A stretch of DNA of 64,000 nucleotides from Polynucleobacter sp. AP-Melu-500A-A1 (GCF_018882125.1 NZ_JACVOZ010000004.1:143400-207399), one strand, 5' to 3'; counted from the first letter of the stretch, positions 43,808 to 52,738 are shown. Notes: a model not told the origin generated them from the sequence alone. Made by a program: numbers and translations.

Positions 43808-44908
43808 TTATTTCAGACCAAAGAATGCATTAGCTTGTTCGATGATCGAATCATATTCTTTGTTATTTGGTTTATCAGGGCTACCACCCTCAATAAAAGT
43901 GCCGCCGATGACCCCAATGTCTTGGGGAGCCGAATCTGGTAAATGCTTAGGAAAGATATAAAAAGAGCGTTCTACGTTTTGATCCGCTTCAGTCTTACCC
44001 ATACCAAAGTAAACCAAGATCATATAGTTCATATTGTCAGGCACTTGATTTTTAAGCATAATCAGATGTCCTTGAACAGGAACGAGGGCGCTGTCATTGG
44101 CCAATTCAATCGAGCCAAGTCCGCTACAGTTAAAAATGAACTTTTCTTTTAACTCATCAAATGCATTGATTTTTCCGACTACGATGTTAATGTGATGGGC
44201 ATTGATAAAGTCATGTAACTCACCCATGAGTAGCGCTGTATTCATAAAGATGCCATCGTCGTAAGCAACCATCTGACGAGTTGTGCCATTGCCAAAATCT
44301 AACACCACATCTTTGGCTGGGCGCATCACTTTTCCTACATATGGCTCTAATCCAGAATCTTTTCTACTATTAAAGTAGCTAGGAACTAAGCGAGCTCCTT
44401 TTTTGAAGTCATCATTTTTATTTCTGGCTACACCATCATAAAAACGATAAGCATCAATACCAATTTGATCAATGATGGGCTGCATTTCATGATCATTATC
44501 CATGGAGACAGGAGCCAATAAGCCCCCAGCGTAATGAGAGGCTAGAGAATCTAACTTTTCAGCGTAAATGGTGATATTGCTATAGCCGCGTTTGACTAAA
44601 TCATAGGCAGTAAATAGCCCAACCAAGCCTGCCCCAATAATCGCAATAGGAGTAGTTTTATCAGATAATTCTTTTGCTAGTGGCGACTCGATGAGTAAAG
44701 CATTGACATACTTCGCTGATCCCGGACCTAGCGTCCAACCACTGCCACCATGACCATAATTATGGGCGATGACTTTACTGCCTATTTGCTCAATACCAAA
44801 GTGAGGCATACCATGCTTCATAGGTCGATAGCATAGAATTCTTTCCCCTAAATTGACTGGCTCAAATACTGGGGGAACAATTTTGCGAATTTCTATAGAT
44901 TCAGTCAT
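43808..44908 (-). CDS. FAD-dependent oxidoreductase, D-amino-acid-oxidase-like
   Basis: With the ATG at 44908 (AAGG 6 nt upstream) the protein has about 366 residues. An N-terminal stretch of about 90 residues, with HNYGHGGSGWTLGPGSAKYV, comes before the FAD motif IAIIGAGLVGLFTAYDLVKRG. The NYGHGGSGWT element normally lies at the C-terminal end of D-amino acid oxidases. Here it stands at the front, so the order looks circularly permuted. The last part (FYIFPKHLPDSAPQDIGVIGGTFIEG) resembles substrate-domain strands. Substrate unknown; it is not next to a racemase or transporter. Confidence 0.75.
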   Translation of the reverse strand: MTESIEIRKIVPPVFEPVNLGERILCYRPMKHGMPHFGIEQIGSKVIAHNYGHGGSGWTLGPGSAKYVNALLIESPLAKELSDKTTPIAIIGAGLVGLFTAYDLVKRGYSNITIYAEKLDSLASHYAGGLLAPVSMDNDHEMQPIIDQIGIDAYRFYDGVARNKNDDFKKGARLVPSYFNSRKDSGLEPYVGKVMRPAKDVVLDFGNGTTRQMVAYDDGIFMNTALLMGELHDFINAHHINIVVGKINAFDELKEKFIFNCSGLGSIELANDSALVPVQGHLIMLKNQVPDNMNYMILVYFGMGKTEADQNVERSFYIFPKHLPDSAPQDIGVIGGTFIEGGSPDKPNNKEYDSIIEQANAFFGLK

Positions 44909-44943
44909 ATCAGGCCTTGGTTTTATACAGGTAGATATTCTAA

Positions 44944-44984
44944 TAAAAAAATACGACACCACTATAAAAGAAAGTGGGTCGTAT
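44944..44984 (-). promoter_or_regulatory. terminator-like hairpin in the leader of the oxidase gene
   Basis: On the minus strand ATACGACCCACT pairs with AGTGGTGTCGTAT (one bulge), followed directly by a run of seven T. It ends about 36 nt before the start codon at 44908. Its position, upstream of the gene it precedes, fits an attenuator or a block to read-through from upstream. Confidence 0.5.
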
Positions 44985-45128
44985 CAGCTCAATCCTTCAT
45001 GTATTGGTGAGTCAGGTGTAATTGGTTGGCAATATTCACGGGTAATCCCTATATTGATGATTTGCACCCCATGTTAGATTGTTAGTGGGGTTGAAACTTC
45101 AATAATAAGAATGAAATATGGAGACACT

Positions 45129-46160
45129 ATGACTAATCAAAGACGTGAATTTCTTAAGGTATCTGCAGTAGCTGGCGGCGCGGCACTAACAAGCCCATTT
45201 ATTACAAACCAAGCTGAGGCAGCAACAGCGGGTCCTGGTGCGGGGGCTGTCAGGATTGCCAATCCCGAGATGGCAAAGAATATGACGGTGCTGAACTATA
45301 AATCAAACAATCAATATGTCTTGGGCGTCAAGACAGATAAGGGAATTTTAGATGTTGCTAAAGCGGCCAAACAGTTCAAGGTGAAGGCACCAATCAATAC
45401 GGATGATTTGATTCAAAATGGTGATCAAGGCCTAGGAAAATTGGTGAGCTTAGCATTGAGTAAAGGTGGCTCAAATTTATTTTTAGATGAATCTAAAATC
45501 GAATACGCGCCAGCCATTACGAATCCCGAGAAGATTGTGTGCGTGGGATTAAATTATGCAAAACATGCTAAAGAAACGAATAATCCCATACCCACATTGC
45601 CTATTTTGTTCAATAAATTTAATAACACTCTCAATAGCCATAATGGTGTTGTGAAGGTATCGGCAGTTAACGCAGAAAAGTTTGACTATGAAGCAGAGTT
45701 GGTGATTGTGATGGGCAAGCGCGCATCTAATGTAAGCGAAGCTGATGCTTTGTCATATGTATTTGGTTATGCTACTGGACAGGACTTTACGGCGCGTGAG
45801 CTGCAGCAACGCAGTAGTCAATGGATGATTGGTAAGACAAATGATGGTTTTGCGCCAATAGGGCCTTATATTTTGACTGCAGATTTAGTTGGCAACCCAA
45901 ATCAGCTGAAAATAGAACAATACGTCAATGGTGAAGTTCGTCAGTCATCTAATACTAACGATATGGTCTTTAATTGTGCTCAGATTGTGAGCTATACCTC
46001 GAAGATCTTTACTCTAGAGCCAGGCGATATTATTTTTACAGGCACCCCTGAAGGCGTGATTACAGGGTATCCAAAAGATAAGCAGATTTGGCTAAAGCCG
46101 GGCGATAAGCTTGAAACCCGGATTGAGAAGTTGGGCAACCTTAAATTTACTTTAACTTGA
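45129..46160 (+). CDS. Tat-exported fumarylacetoacetate hydrolase-family protein
   Basis: The ATG at 45129, with GGAG upstream, begins MTNQRREFLKVSAVAGGAA, a twin-arginine signal ending near AEAA. The rest is an FAH-family domain: IVCVGLNYAKHAKE, FDYEAELVIVMG with the metal glutamates, YATGQDFTARELQ with the metal Asp, MIGKTNDGFAPIGPYI and GDIIFTGTPEGV. FAH enzymes hydrolyse or decarboxylate acylpyruvates and are normally cytosolic, so export is unusual. The three acidic metal ligands are present, so activity is likely. It is followed by a bidirectional terminator. Confidence 0.83.
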   Translation: MTNQRREFLKVSAVAGGAALTSPFITNQAEAATAGPGAGAVRIANPEMAKNMTVLNYKSNNQYVLGVKTDKGILDVAKAAKQFKVKAPINTDDLIQNGDQGLGKLVSLALSKGGSNLFLDESKIEYAPAITNPEKIVCVGLNYAKHAKETNNPIPTLPILFNKFNNTLNSHNGVVKVSAVNAEKFDYEAELVIVMGKRASNVSEADALSYVFGYATGQDFTARELQQRSSQWMIGKTNDGFAPIGPYILTADLVGNPNQLKIEQYVNGEVRQSSNTNDMVFNCAQIVSYTSKIFTLEPGDIIFTGTPEGVITGYPKDKQIWLKPGDKLETRIEKLGNLKFTLT

Positions 46161-46166
46161 AAAAAG

Positions 46167-46193
46167 AAAAAGCCACCCCAGGGTGGCTTTTTT
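46167..46193. terminator. bidirectional rho-independent terminator
   Basis: AAAAAGCCACCC and GGGTGGCTTTTT, with A-run on the left and T-run on the right. It lies between the convergent FAH-family and BKACE genes and can serve both. Confidence 0.85.
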
Positions 46194-46224
46194 AATGCTA
46201 GTGGGGTAAATAAAACCTAAAGTA

Positions 46225-47100
46225 CTACTTAGACAGATTTAAGATTTGACGCGCCTCATTTGAGCTAGCAAGTTCTCCGCCTAAATCTTGCACAATACGT
46301 TTAGCCCTCTCAACTTGTTGGGCGTTACTCTCACACAGCACACCTTTTTCCATATAAATATTATCTTCAAGACCTACCCGAATGCCGCCGCCCAATAGTA
46401 GGGCTTGCGCAACGATAGGAAAGGCAGCACGACTAATTCCAAATGCAGCCCATTTTGCTCCTTGGGGTAATTGATTGCGCATATACATTAATGTTTCTGG
46501 CTCGCTATTGAGCGCATATTTAACGCCCATCACAAAAGTGTATAAACCTGGGCCTTCAAGTGTTCCATCCTTAATGAGATCTTTTGCTAAGTTGAGGTCA
46601 CCCGTATCAAAAATTTCCAGTTCAGGCATAACGCCTGCAGCACGGATGACTTTAGCCATGACTTTTACCGTAGCTGGTGTATTAACAGCTATTTCATTTA
46701 CTGTATTCATCGTATTGAGATCAAGCGAGCAAATATCGGGTTTGAGTGCAGTAATGTGCTCAACCCTTTTCAGTGGATGACATAGGCTTGTGCCAGGTGC
46801 AAAGACCTTTGGATCATCTTCGGATGGAATAAAGCGTGCACCAACCCCGGTAGTGAGATTCAGAATTAGTTCTTTATTTCGGGATCTAATAAAATTAACC
46901 ACTTCTGCATAGTGATCCAATTCCATCGAAGGCTTTCCTGTATCAGGATAGCGAACATGAAGATGCACTACTGCCGCACCCGCATCTGCAGCTAAAAGTG
47001 CAGATTCTGCAATTTGAATTGGTGTAATGGGGAGATAGGGCGTCATTTCAGGCTTAGTTAAGCTTCCTGTAATTGCACAAGTCAGAATCGTTTTGCTCAT
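46225..47100 (-). CDS. beta-keto acid cleavage enzyme (BKACE/DUF849)
   Basis: The 291-residue protein belongs to the BKACE family, whose type member KCE condenses 3-keto-5-aminohexanoate with acetyl-CoA to give acetoacetate and an acyl-CoA. It has the start ILTCAITGSLT and TPYLPITP, the zinc motif HLH in AAVVHLHVR and the Glu in GGGIRVGLEDN. BKACE enzymes act on varied beta-keto acids, so the substrate is open. It is divergent from a Bug receptor gene at 47306 with 205 bp between; the two may act in one pathway. A second BKACE gene lies at 50208. Confidence 0.9.
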   Translation of the reverse strand: MSKTILTCAITGSLTKPEMTPYLPITPIQIAESALLAADAGAAVVHLHVRYPDTGKPSMELDHYAEVVNFIRSRNKELILNLTTGVGARFIPSEDDPKVFAPGTSLCHPLKRVEHITALKPDICSLDLNTMNTVNEIAVNTPATVKVMAKVIRAAGVMPELEIFDTGDLNLAKDLIKDGTLEGPGLYTFVMGVKYALNSEPETLMYMRNQLPQGAKWAAFGISRAAFPIVAQALLLGGGIRVGLEDNIYMEKGVLCESNAQQVERAKRIVQDLGGELASSNEARQILNLSK

Positions 47101-47305
47101 GACGGGTCCTTTGCTGTAAGAGAGTGGAGTCGCATTGTTTGAATTAATAAAATTAAACGTTTGCTCAATTTACCTTGTAATAATTTAATCGGTAAAAACC
47201 CTAATTTAGATATAAATGACTAAATTTATAGATAGACTTAGCACACAATTTTTAGCTAGAAGTTTCCGATGTTTCACCTGATTGTTCTTTAATAGGGGAT
47301 AGTGG

Positions 47306-48283
47306 ATGTTTACCCAAAGATTTTTTATTTTATTTGCTCTGGCTCTAAATATCAGCTCACCAGCGTGGGCCCAATCAGCTTCTAATTACCCCAATAGAGC
47401 TATTCGATTTATCGTGCCTTTTGCTCCTGGTGGGGCTGGAGATACTGCAGCAAGAGTAGTAGCTCAAAAACTGAGTACTACATTAAATCAATCTGTGATT
47501 GTTGAAAATAAGCCTGGAGCTGGAGCTTTGATAGGGATGCAGTACGTAGCCAGTGCACGTCCGGATGGATACACCATACTCGCTGGTTCCTCTGCATTTG
47601 TAGTGAATGCAGCTCTCAACCCAGACACAGCTGGATACAATCCAGAAAAAGACTTTTCCCCGGTGATTATTGCTGAAACGCAACCCATGGTGATCGTTGT
47701 AAATCAGGCCCTAGGAGTAAAGTCTTTAATCCAACTCAGAGATCTAGCTGCAAAAGATAAATTATCGTTTGCCTCAGCTGGTGCTGGCACGCAACCCCAT
47801 GTTATCTGTGAGCGTATCTTTAATGGATTGTGGGGGCTAGACATACCCCATATTCCATACAAAGGAATCTCCCCAGCTATCACTGCTTTAGTTGGTGGTG
47901 AGGTACCCATATACTGTGGCGCGCCTGTAGGCATTAGCCAGTTTGCTAAACAGGGAAAAATACAAGTGCTTGCAGTGACCAGCGATAAGCGAGTTCCTAA
48001 TATGCCAGATGTACCTACTATTGCAGAGGCTGGCTTTCCTCAAATGAGGGATGGCATTTGGCAAGGATTTTTTGCTCCCGCTAAAACACCTCCTGGCGCT
48101 ATCTTAAAATTGAACCAAGCGATTAACCAGGCGCTTAAATCGCCAGATGTAATAGAAAAATTAGAACAAAATGATTTTGTGATTATTGGCGGCACAGTTA
48201 AGCAGGCATCGGAATTTATTAGCTCTGAGATGGTGCGCTGGAAAAAAATTGCCTCTGAAACCAAAATCAATACGGCTCAGTAA
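47306..48283 (+). CDS. Bug/TctC-family periplasmic solute receptor
   Basis: A 325-residue Bug receptor with a Sec signal ending PAWA|QSAS. The mature start (NYPNRAIRFIVPFAPGGAGDTAAR) is the standard opening with Asp after the PGG loop; DIPHIPYKGISPAITALVGGEV marks the centre. CAPVG around IYCGAPVGIS is less common. It is divergent from the BKACE gene and ends 14 bp before the convergent Bug gene on the other strand. It probably binds a keto acid or other carboxylate related to the BKACE substrate; inferred from position only. Confidence 0.9.
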   Translation: MFTQRFFILFALALNISSPAWAQSASNYPNRAIRFIVPFAPGGAGDTAARVVAQKLSTTLNQSVIVENKPGAGALIGMQYVASARPDGYTILAGSSAFVVNAALNPDTAGYNPEKDFSPVIIAETQPMVIVVNQALGVKSLIQLRDLAAKDKLSFASAGAGTQPHVICERIFNGLWGLDIPHIPYKGISPAITALVGGEVPIYCGAPVGISQFAKQGKIQVLAVTSDKRVPNMPDVPTIAEAGFPQMRDGIWQGFFAPAKTPPGAILKLNQAINQALKSPDVIEKLEQNDFVIIGGTVKQASEFISSEMVRWKKIASETKINTAQ

Positions 48284-48297
48284 ATTACGGTAATAAG

Positions 48298-49275
48298 CTA
48301 TTCAGGCTTAATATTTTTTGACTGAATGATGACTGCCATCTTGGTAACTTCTGATTTTAAGAACTTGCTTGCCTCTTCGGGCGAGCTTCCTATGGGTTCC
48401 AGACCCAGTTGTTCAAAGCGGGCTTGTATATCTGGGGAGTTTACTGCGCGCTTTGTTTCATAAGCCATCTTATTGATAATCTCTTTAGGCACGCCAGTAG
48501 TGGTTAAGAACATTGACCAAGTAGCGCAATCTAAGTCAAGACCACTTGCTTCTGAGATGGTAGGCACATCAGGGGCACTCGCAAGACGGCGCGAAGACAT
48601 CAGTGCAAGAGCTTTAATATTATTACTGCGCACTTGCGGCATGAGAGTTGGTGGAGTATCAATGAGTACTTGAATATTGTTACTCATTAAATCTTGTAAG
48701 GCAGGACCAGAGCCCTTATAGGGCACATGCACCATATCAATGCCAGTTGCCGTTTTAAATTGTTCTGTTGCCATATGGGCAGCAGCACCAATACCAGAAG
48801 ATCCATAAGATAGTTTTCCGGGATTCGCTTTAGCATAAGCAATCAATTCTTTAAGATCTTTGACTGGTAGTGCTTTATTGATTGCAATAATCAGAGGCGT
48901 TATTCCTACAAGGGAGACTGGTGTCAGACTTTTGAGTGGGTCAAAATTGAGAGCACCAGCATAGAGCGTAGGGTTGACAGAATGGGCTGCAAGAACATTT
49001 AAAAAAGTATAGCCATCAGGTGCTGCTCTTGCCACATACTCTGAGCCTATTAAAGCATTTGCGCCAGGTTTGTTTTCAATCACAATCGTCCAACCAGTAA
49101 GCTCAATAATTTTCTGGACGACAATGCGGGTAGAGGTATCACTCAAGCCGCCAGGAGCGTATGGTACAACCCAGCGGATGGGTCTAGTGGGCCATGGCGC
49201 GGCTACTAATTCTTTAGAAAAATAGAGCCCAAATATTCCGGCGCCTACTCCCAGTCCAAACAATCGTCTATTCAT
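48298..49275 (-). CDS. Bug/TctC-family periplasmic solute receptor, Tat-like signal
   Basis: A 325-residue Bug receptor. Its N-terminus MNRRLFGLGVGAGIFGLYF has a twin-arginine start with Phe and Gly where a Tat motif would have them, unlike the Sec signals of the other Bug proteins in this window, so export by Tat is possible. The mature part (WPTRPIRWVVPYAPGGLSDTSTR, HVPYKGSGPALQDLMSN) is typical. It lies downstream of the GntR regulator gene on the same strand, 66 bp away, and may be one of its targets. Confidence 0.88.
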   Translation of the reverse strand: MNRRLFGLGVGAGIFGLYFSKELVAAPWPTRPIRWVVPYAPGGLSDTSTRIVVQKIIELTGWTIVIENKPGANALIGSEYVARAAPDGYTFLNVLAAHSVNPTLYAGALNFDPLKSLTPVSLVGITPLIIAINKALPVKDLKELIAYAKANPGKLSYGSSGIGAAAHMATEQFKTATGIDMVHVPYKGSGPALQDLMSNNIQVLIDTPPTLMPQVRSNNIKALALMSSRRLASAPDVPTISEASGLDLDCATWSMFLTTTGVPKEIINKMAYETKRAVNSPDIQARFEQLGLEPIGSSPEEASKFLKSEVTKMAVIIQSKNIKPE

Positions 49276-49341
49276 CTGCGCTAACCTTTCAATTCGATAC
49301 AGTGATTCAAGAGATTAAATCCATCTTATCACTGCATGCTG

Positions 49342-50067
49342 CTAAGCACCTCTTTTGAAGTTAAATGAATAGGTATACCTCTCTGCTGGGTGAACGCCAA
49401 TGCCAACCTCAAAAATTTTGCCTTTGGCATTGGCGTACCGTCTATACACTGTTAATGCCGGTGAATGTATCTTGACCTTCAGTATTTTGGCTGTAGCTTG
49501 ATCAATATTTGTTGCCACAATATCAATTTGTGTTGTGTCCGCTACTTCACCATACATTTCTGAAATTTGATCAGCTAATGGTATTTGGTCATGCTTCTTG
49601 TGTTTCACGACGCCGGCAAACTGTGGAAGGATGTAAATATTATTTTGGCATAAAGGGATTTTTGAACCCTTTGGATATCTTATGGCTACCATATGAAACC
49701 AAGTATCACCAGGTGTGCATTGCAGTATTTCAGCAAGATCATGATTGACGGCAATAAATTCAGAATTGATCGTTTCTCGAATGGTCTCTTGTGGATAGTT
49801 GAGTAGTTGCTGAATCGAGGCAACAGACTGAATCAGTTGACTCACTCTCGTTGTGGAGATCACAAATGATCCCACTCTCTTATATCGTGAGATTAAGCCT
49901 AGGCTGACCATTGATCCGAGAGCTTGTCTTACGGAGTAACGACTTGCCTTAAAGAGCTTGCACAACTCGTCTTCCGTCGGTAATTTACCTCCAATTGGAT
50001 ACTTCCCTGATCTAATGTCTTTTTCGAGAATGGTAGAAATTTCAAGATCTTTAGATTGGATTGTCAT
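49342..50067 (-). CDS. GntR-family regulator with UTRA domain (HutC type)
   Basis: The N-terminal 70 residues are a GntR winged helix (GKYPIGGKLPTEDELCKLFKASRYSVRQALGSMVSLGLI). The C-terminal 150 residues form a UTRA ligand-binding domain (TPGDTWFHMVAIRYPKGSKIPLCQNNIYILPQF, ALTVYRRYANAKGKIFEV). It is divergent from the BKACE/CMD/Bug operon at 50208. The intergenic region carries two copies of one 12-bp element in opposite orientation, a good candidate for its operator. The effector is probably an intermediate of that operon's pathway. Confidence 0.9.
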   Translation of the reverse strand: MTIQSKDLEISTILEKDIRSGKYPIGGKLPTEDELCKLFKASRYSVRQALGSMVSLGLISRYKRVGSFVISTTRVSQLIQSVASIQQLLNYPQETIRETINSEFIAVNHDLAEILQCTPGDTWFHMVAIRYPKGSKIPLCQNNIYILPQFAGVVKHKKHDQIPLADQISEMYGEVADTTQIDIVATNIDQATAKILKVKIHSPALTVYRRYANAKGKIFEVGIGVHPAERYTYSFNFKRGA

Positions 50068-50094
50068 AGGTATTTCGGTGGAGTTAACTTTATA

Positions 50095-50176
50095 TGTTCG
50101 AACAATTAAATTGATGGTATCCTTTTAGAAATTAGGATACAAGCTAGATTTTAGAGTTTAAGTCTAATTGTTCGAA
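50095..50176. promoter_or_regulatory. candidate GntR operator pair
   Basis: TTCGAACAATTA at 50097-50108 and its exact inverse TAATTGTTCGAA at 50165-50176 are 56 bp apart in the region between the GntR gene and the BKACE operon. The first also lies in the palindrome TGTTCGAACA (50095-50104). Two sites facing each other suit a divergent promoter region. Confidence 0.55.
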
Positions 50177-50207
50177 AATAAAAGAATATAAGTGACATGG
50201 AATGCAG

Positions 50208-51161
50208 ATGAAGACAGATACCCCAATAAAACGCCAACAGACGAAGGTCATCATTACGTGTGCTGTTACAGGGGCAATTCACACCCCATCCATGTCGCCT
50301 CATTTGCCGATCACACCAGAAGAGATTATTGAGGCATCTGTAGGCGCAGCAGAGGCTGGAGCGGCCATTATTCACTTACATGCAAGAGATCCGATTACCG
50401 GAAAGCCTGACCAAAGCCCTGAAGCATTTGGAAAGTTTTTACCGCAAATTAAGGCTCGAACCAATGCAGTATTAAATCTAACTAGTGGTGGCTCTCCATT
50501 TATGAAGATAGAAGAGCGCATTCAGCCTTCAATGAAGTTTTCTCCTGAAGTGGCCTCATTGAATATGGGATCCTTAAATTTTGCCTTATTCCCAATGCTT
50601 TCAAGGTTCAAGGAGTTTAAGCATGATTGGGAAAGACAGCATTTAGAGAGTAGCAAGGACTTAATTTTTCGAAATACCTTTAAGGATATTGAGTTTGCTT
50701 TAAAAGCATGCGCTGAAAATGACACGCGATTCGAGTTTGAGTGTTATGACATAGGCCACCTCTATAACTTGGCGCATTTTGTAGACCGAGGCCTCATCAA
50801 GCCCCCATTTTTTGTTCAATCTGTTTTTGGAATACTGGGCGGCATTGGCACTCATTACGAAGATGTAGTGCATATGAAACGAACTGCTGACCGTCTTTTT
50901 GGCCATCACTATCAGTGGTCTGTTCTTGGGGCAGGTCGCAATCAACTGCCCATTGCTGCGATGAGTGCCGGAATGGGTGGAAATATCCGCGTGGGATTGG
51001 AAGACAGCTTATGGCTTGGGAAGGGCACCTTAGCGAAGACCAATGCCGAGCAGGTCATTAAAGCACGCCAAATTATTGAAGGACTCGGACTTGAGGTGGC
51101 AAGCCCGGATGATGCCCGCAAGATGTTGGACCTTAAAGGTTCTGACAAAGTCAATTTTTAA
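50208..51161 (+). CDS. beta-keto acid cleavage enzyme (BKACE/DUF849)
   Basis: Two in-frame ATG codons exist; TGGA at 50198-50201 is spaced well for the one at 50208. The protein has the BKACE pattern (VIITCAVTGAIHTPSMSPHLPITPEE, zinc motif IIHLHARD, and the Glu in GGNIRVGLEDS). It differs clearly from the protein at 46225 and has a longer central part (QHLESSKDLIFRNTFKDIEFAL), so the two should have different substrates. It starts an operon with a CMD-family gene, a Bug receptor and a bicupin, divergent from a GntR regulator. Confidence 0.9.
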   Translation: MKTDTPIKRQQTKVIITCAVTGAIHTPSMSPHLPITPEEIIEASVGAAEAGAAIIHLHARDPITGKPDQSPEAFGKFLPQIKARTNAVLNLTSGGSPFMKIEERIQPSMKFSPEVASLNMGSLNFALFPMLSRFKEFKHDWERQHLESSKDLIFRNTFKDIEFALKACAENDTRFEFECYDIGHLYNLAHFVDRGLIKPPFFVQSVFGILGGIGTHYEDVVHMKRTADRLFGHHYQWSVLGAGRNQLPIAAMSAGMGGNIRVGLEDSLWLGKGTLAKTNAEQVIKARQIIEGLGLEVASPDDARKMLDLKGSDKVNF

Positions 51162-51193
51162 TTAATACAAAAACTACATTTAATAAGGAGGCC

Positions 51194-51727
51194 ATGGTGG
51201 CAAGAATTTCATATCCAGATTTAGAGGCAAATCCAGAATTAAAAGCACTCACAGCAAAAATTATCTCTGAAAGAGGAAAGTTACATAATCTTTACAAGAT
51301 GTTATTAAATAGCCCTCCCATCGCTGAGGGGTGGTTAAATTTACTGACTGCAGTAAGGCAAAAGAGCCTCTTGAGCGGAAGAGTTCGCGAGTTGGTAATT
51401 ATGAGAATTGCCGTGATTAATAAGGCGGAATATGAATTTATCAGCCATACCCCATTTGCTCTCAAAGAAGGCATTTCGCAAGAGCAGATCAATGCAATTG
51501 AAAGTTGGAATACATCGACATTATTTGATTCTGTAGATCGATCGGTTTTAGCCTATACCGACTCTATGACCCGAGATGTTCATGTTCCAAAAAATATTTT
51601 TGAGGATGTAAATAAGCATTTTGATGCGAGAGGCATGACGGAGCTGACAGCCACGATTGCATCTTATAACCTGGTATCCCGATTTCTAGAGGCTCTCGAA
51701 ATTGATCCTGAGCCAGAACCTAAATAA
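51194..51727 (+). CDS. carboxymuconolactone decarboxylase-family protein
   Basis: A 177-residue helical protein of the CMD/AhpD family, with VRELVIMRIAVINKAEYEFISHTPFALKEGISQEQI as core. It lacks the CxxC of AhpD-type peroxidases, so it is of the decarboxylase-like branch. A strong AAGGAG lies 3 nt before the ATG at 51194 and 6 nt before the next codon, GTG, so either may be used. It is 32 bp after the BKACE gene and 10 bp before a Bug gene, so it belongs to the same operon. Exact reaction unknown. Confidence 0.85.
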   Translation: MVARISYPDLEANPELKALTAKIISERGKLHNLYKMLLNSPPIAEGWLNLLTAVRQKSLLSGRVRELVIMRIAVINKAEYEFISHTPFALKEGISQEQINAIESWNTSTLFDSVDRSVLAYTDSMTRDVHVPKNIFEDVNKHFDARGMTELTATIASYNLVSRFLEALEIDPEPEPK

Positions 51728-51737
51728 AAGGATTGAT

Positions 51738-52715
51738 ATGAAACTTAAATTTGCGTGGGTATTACTACCAATCATTACTTTATTTCAGCTACCAATGGCC
51801 TATGCACAAAATGCATACCCAGATAGACCAGTACGCCTTATTGTTCCGCAGGCTGCAGGTGGTCCTTCGGATGTATTGGGAAGAGTAGTTGCACAAAAGC
51901 TCTCAGATTCACTGGGCAAAAGTGTGATTGTTGACAATAAGCCGGGAGCAGGTGGAAATATCGGTACCGAAAATTTAGCAAAAGCAAAGCCAGACGGCTA
52001 CACCATGCTAATAACCATCATTGGAATTCTGGGGATTAACGAAACACTCTATAAGACTTTGCCTTTTAATATCTCAAAAGATTTAGATGGTGTTTCGAAG
52101 GTAGCATCGTCACCCATGGTATTGGTTGCCAATCCAGCATTTGAAGCAAATTCGATTGCTGAGCTCGTTGCCTTGGCTAAATCAAAACCAGCTCTAACTA
52201 TTCCTTATGGCTCTTCAGGTACTGGCTCACCCCAGCACATTGGTGGCGAGCTTCTCAATACCAAAGCGGGAATTAAATTAAGTCATATACCTTACAAGGG
52301 CGCTACTCCAGCCTTGACAGATTTGCTGGGTGGTCAAATACCACTCGCAATCGTGGGGCTTCCTGCAGCAATGCCTTACATTAAAGCTGGCAAGCTAAAG
52401 GCAATAGCGGTATTGAGTAAGTCACGCTCTAAGATCGCTCCTAATATTCCAACTTTTGTTGAGTCTGGTTATCCAGAGATAGAGGCCGAGTTAGTTTATG
52501 GAGTGTTTGTACCTTCGGGAACGCCCAAGCCAATTATTAATACGCTCAATCAAAAAATCGGTGAGGCTCTTAACTCAAAAGAAGTGAGAGAGAAAATCTT
52601 GAATGATGGATTTGATGTAGTACTTAGTACACCAAGCGAATTGAACGATTATCTGAAGAATGATGTTCAAAAATGGCGTCCTATCGTACGAGATTCTGGC
52701 GCTACACCTGATTAA
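51738..52715 (+). CDS. Bug/TctC-family periplasmic solute receptor
   Basis: The ATG at 51738 follows AGGA by 6 nt and begins a normal signal peptide (MKLKFAWVLLPIITLF, cleaved near AYA|QNAY). The mature protein starts YPDRPVRLIVPQAAGGPSDVLGR; the loop reads AAGG instead of APGG. HIPYKGATPALTDLLGGQIP is the centre. It is probably the receptor for the substrate of the BKACE/CMD/bicupin operon in which it lies; that is inferred. The 12 codons upstream in the same frame overlap the CMD gene and are not needed. Confidence 0.9.
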   Translation: MKLKFAWVLLPIITLFQLPMAYAQNAYPDRPVRLIVPQAAGGPSDVLGRVVAQKLSDSLGKSVIVDNKPGAGGNIGTENLAKAKPDGYTMLITIIGILGINETLYKTLPFNISKDLDGVSKVASSPMVLVANPAFEANSIAELVALAKSKPALTIPYGSSGTGSPQHIGGELLNTKAGIKLSHIPYKGATPALTDLLGGQIPLAIVGLPAAMPYIKAGKLKAIAVLSKSRSKIAPNIPTFVESGYPEIEAELVYGVFVPSGTPKPIINTLNQKIGEALNSKEVREKILNDGFDVVLSTPSELNDYLKNDVQKWRPIVRDSGATPD

Positions 52716-52738
52716 ATTAAAAATATTCCGAGGATAAA

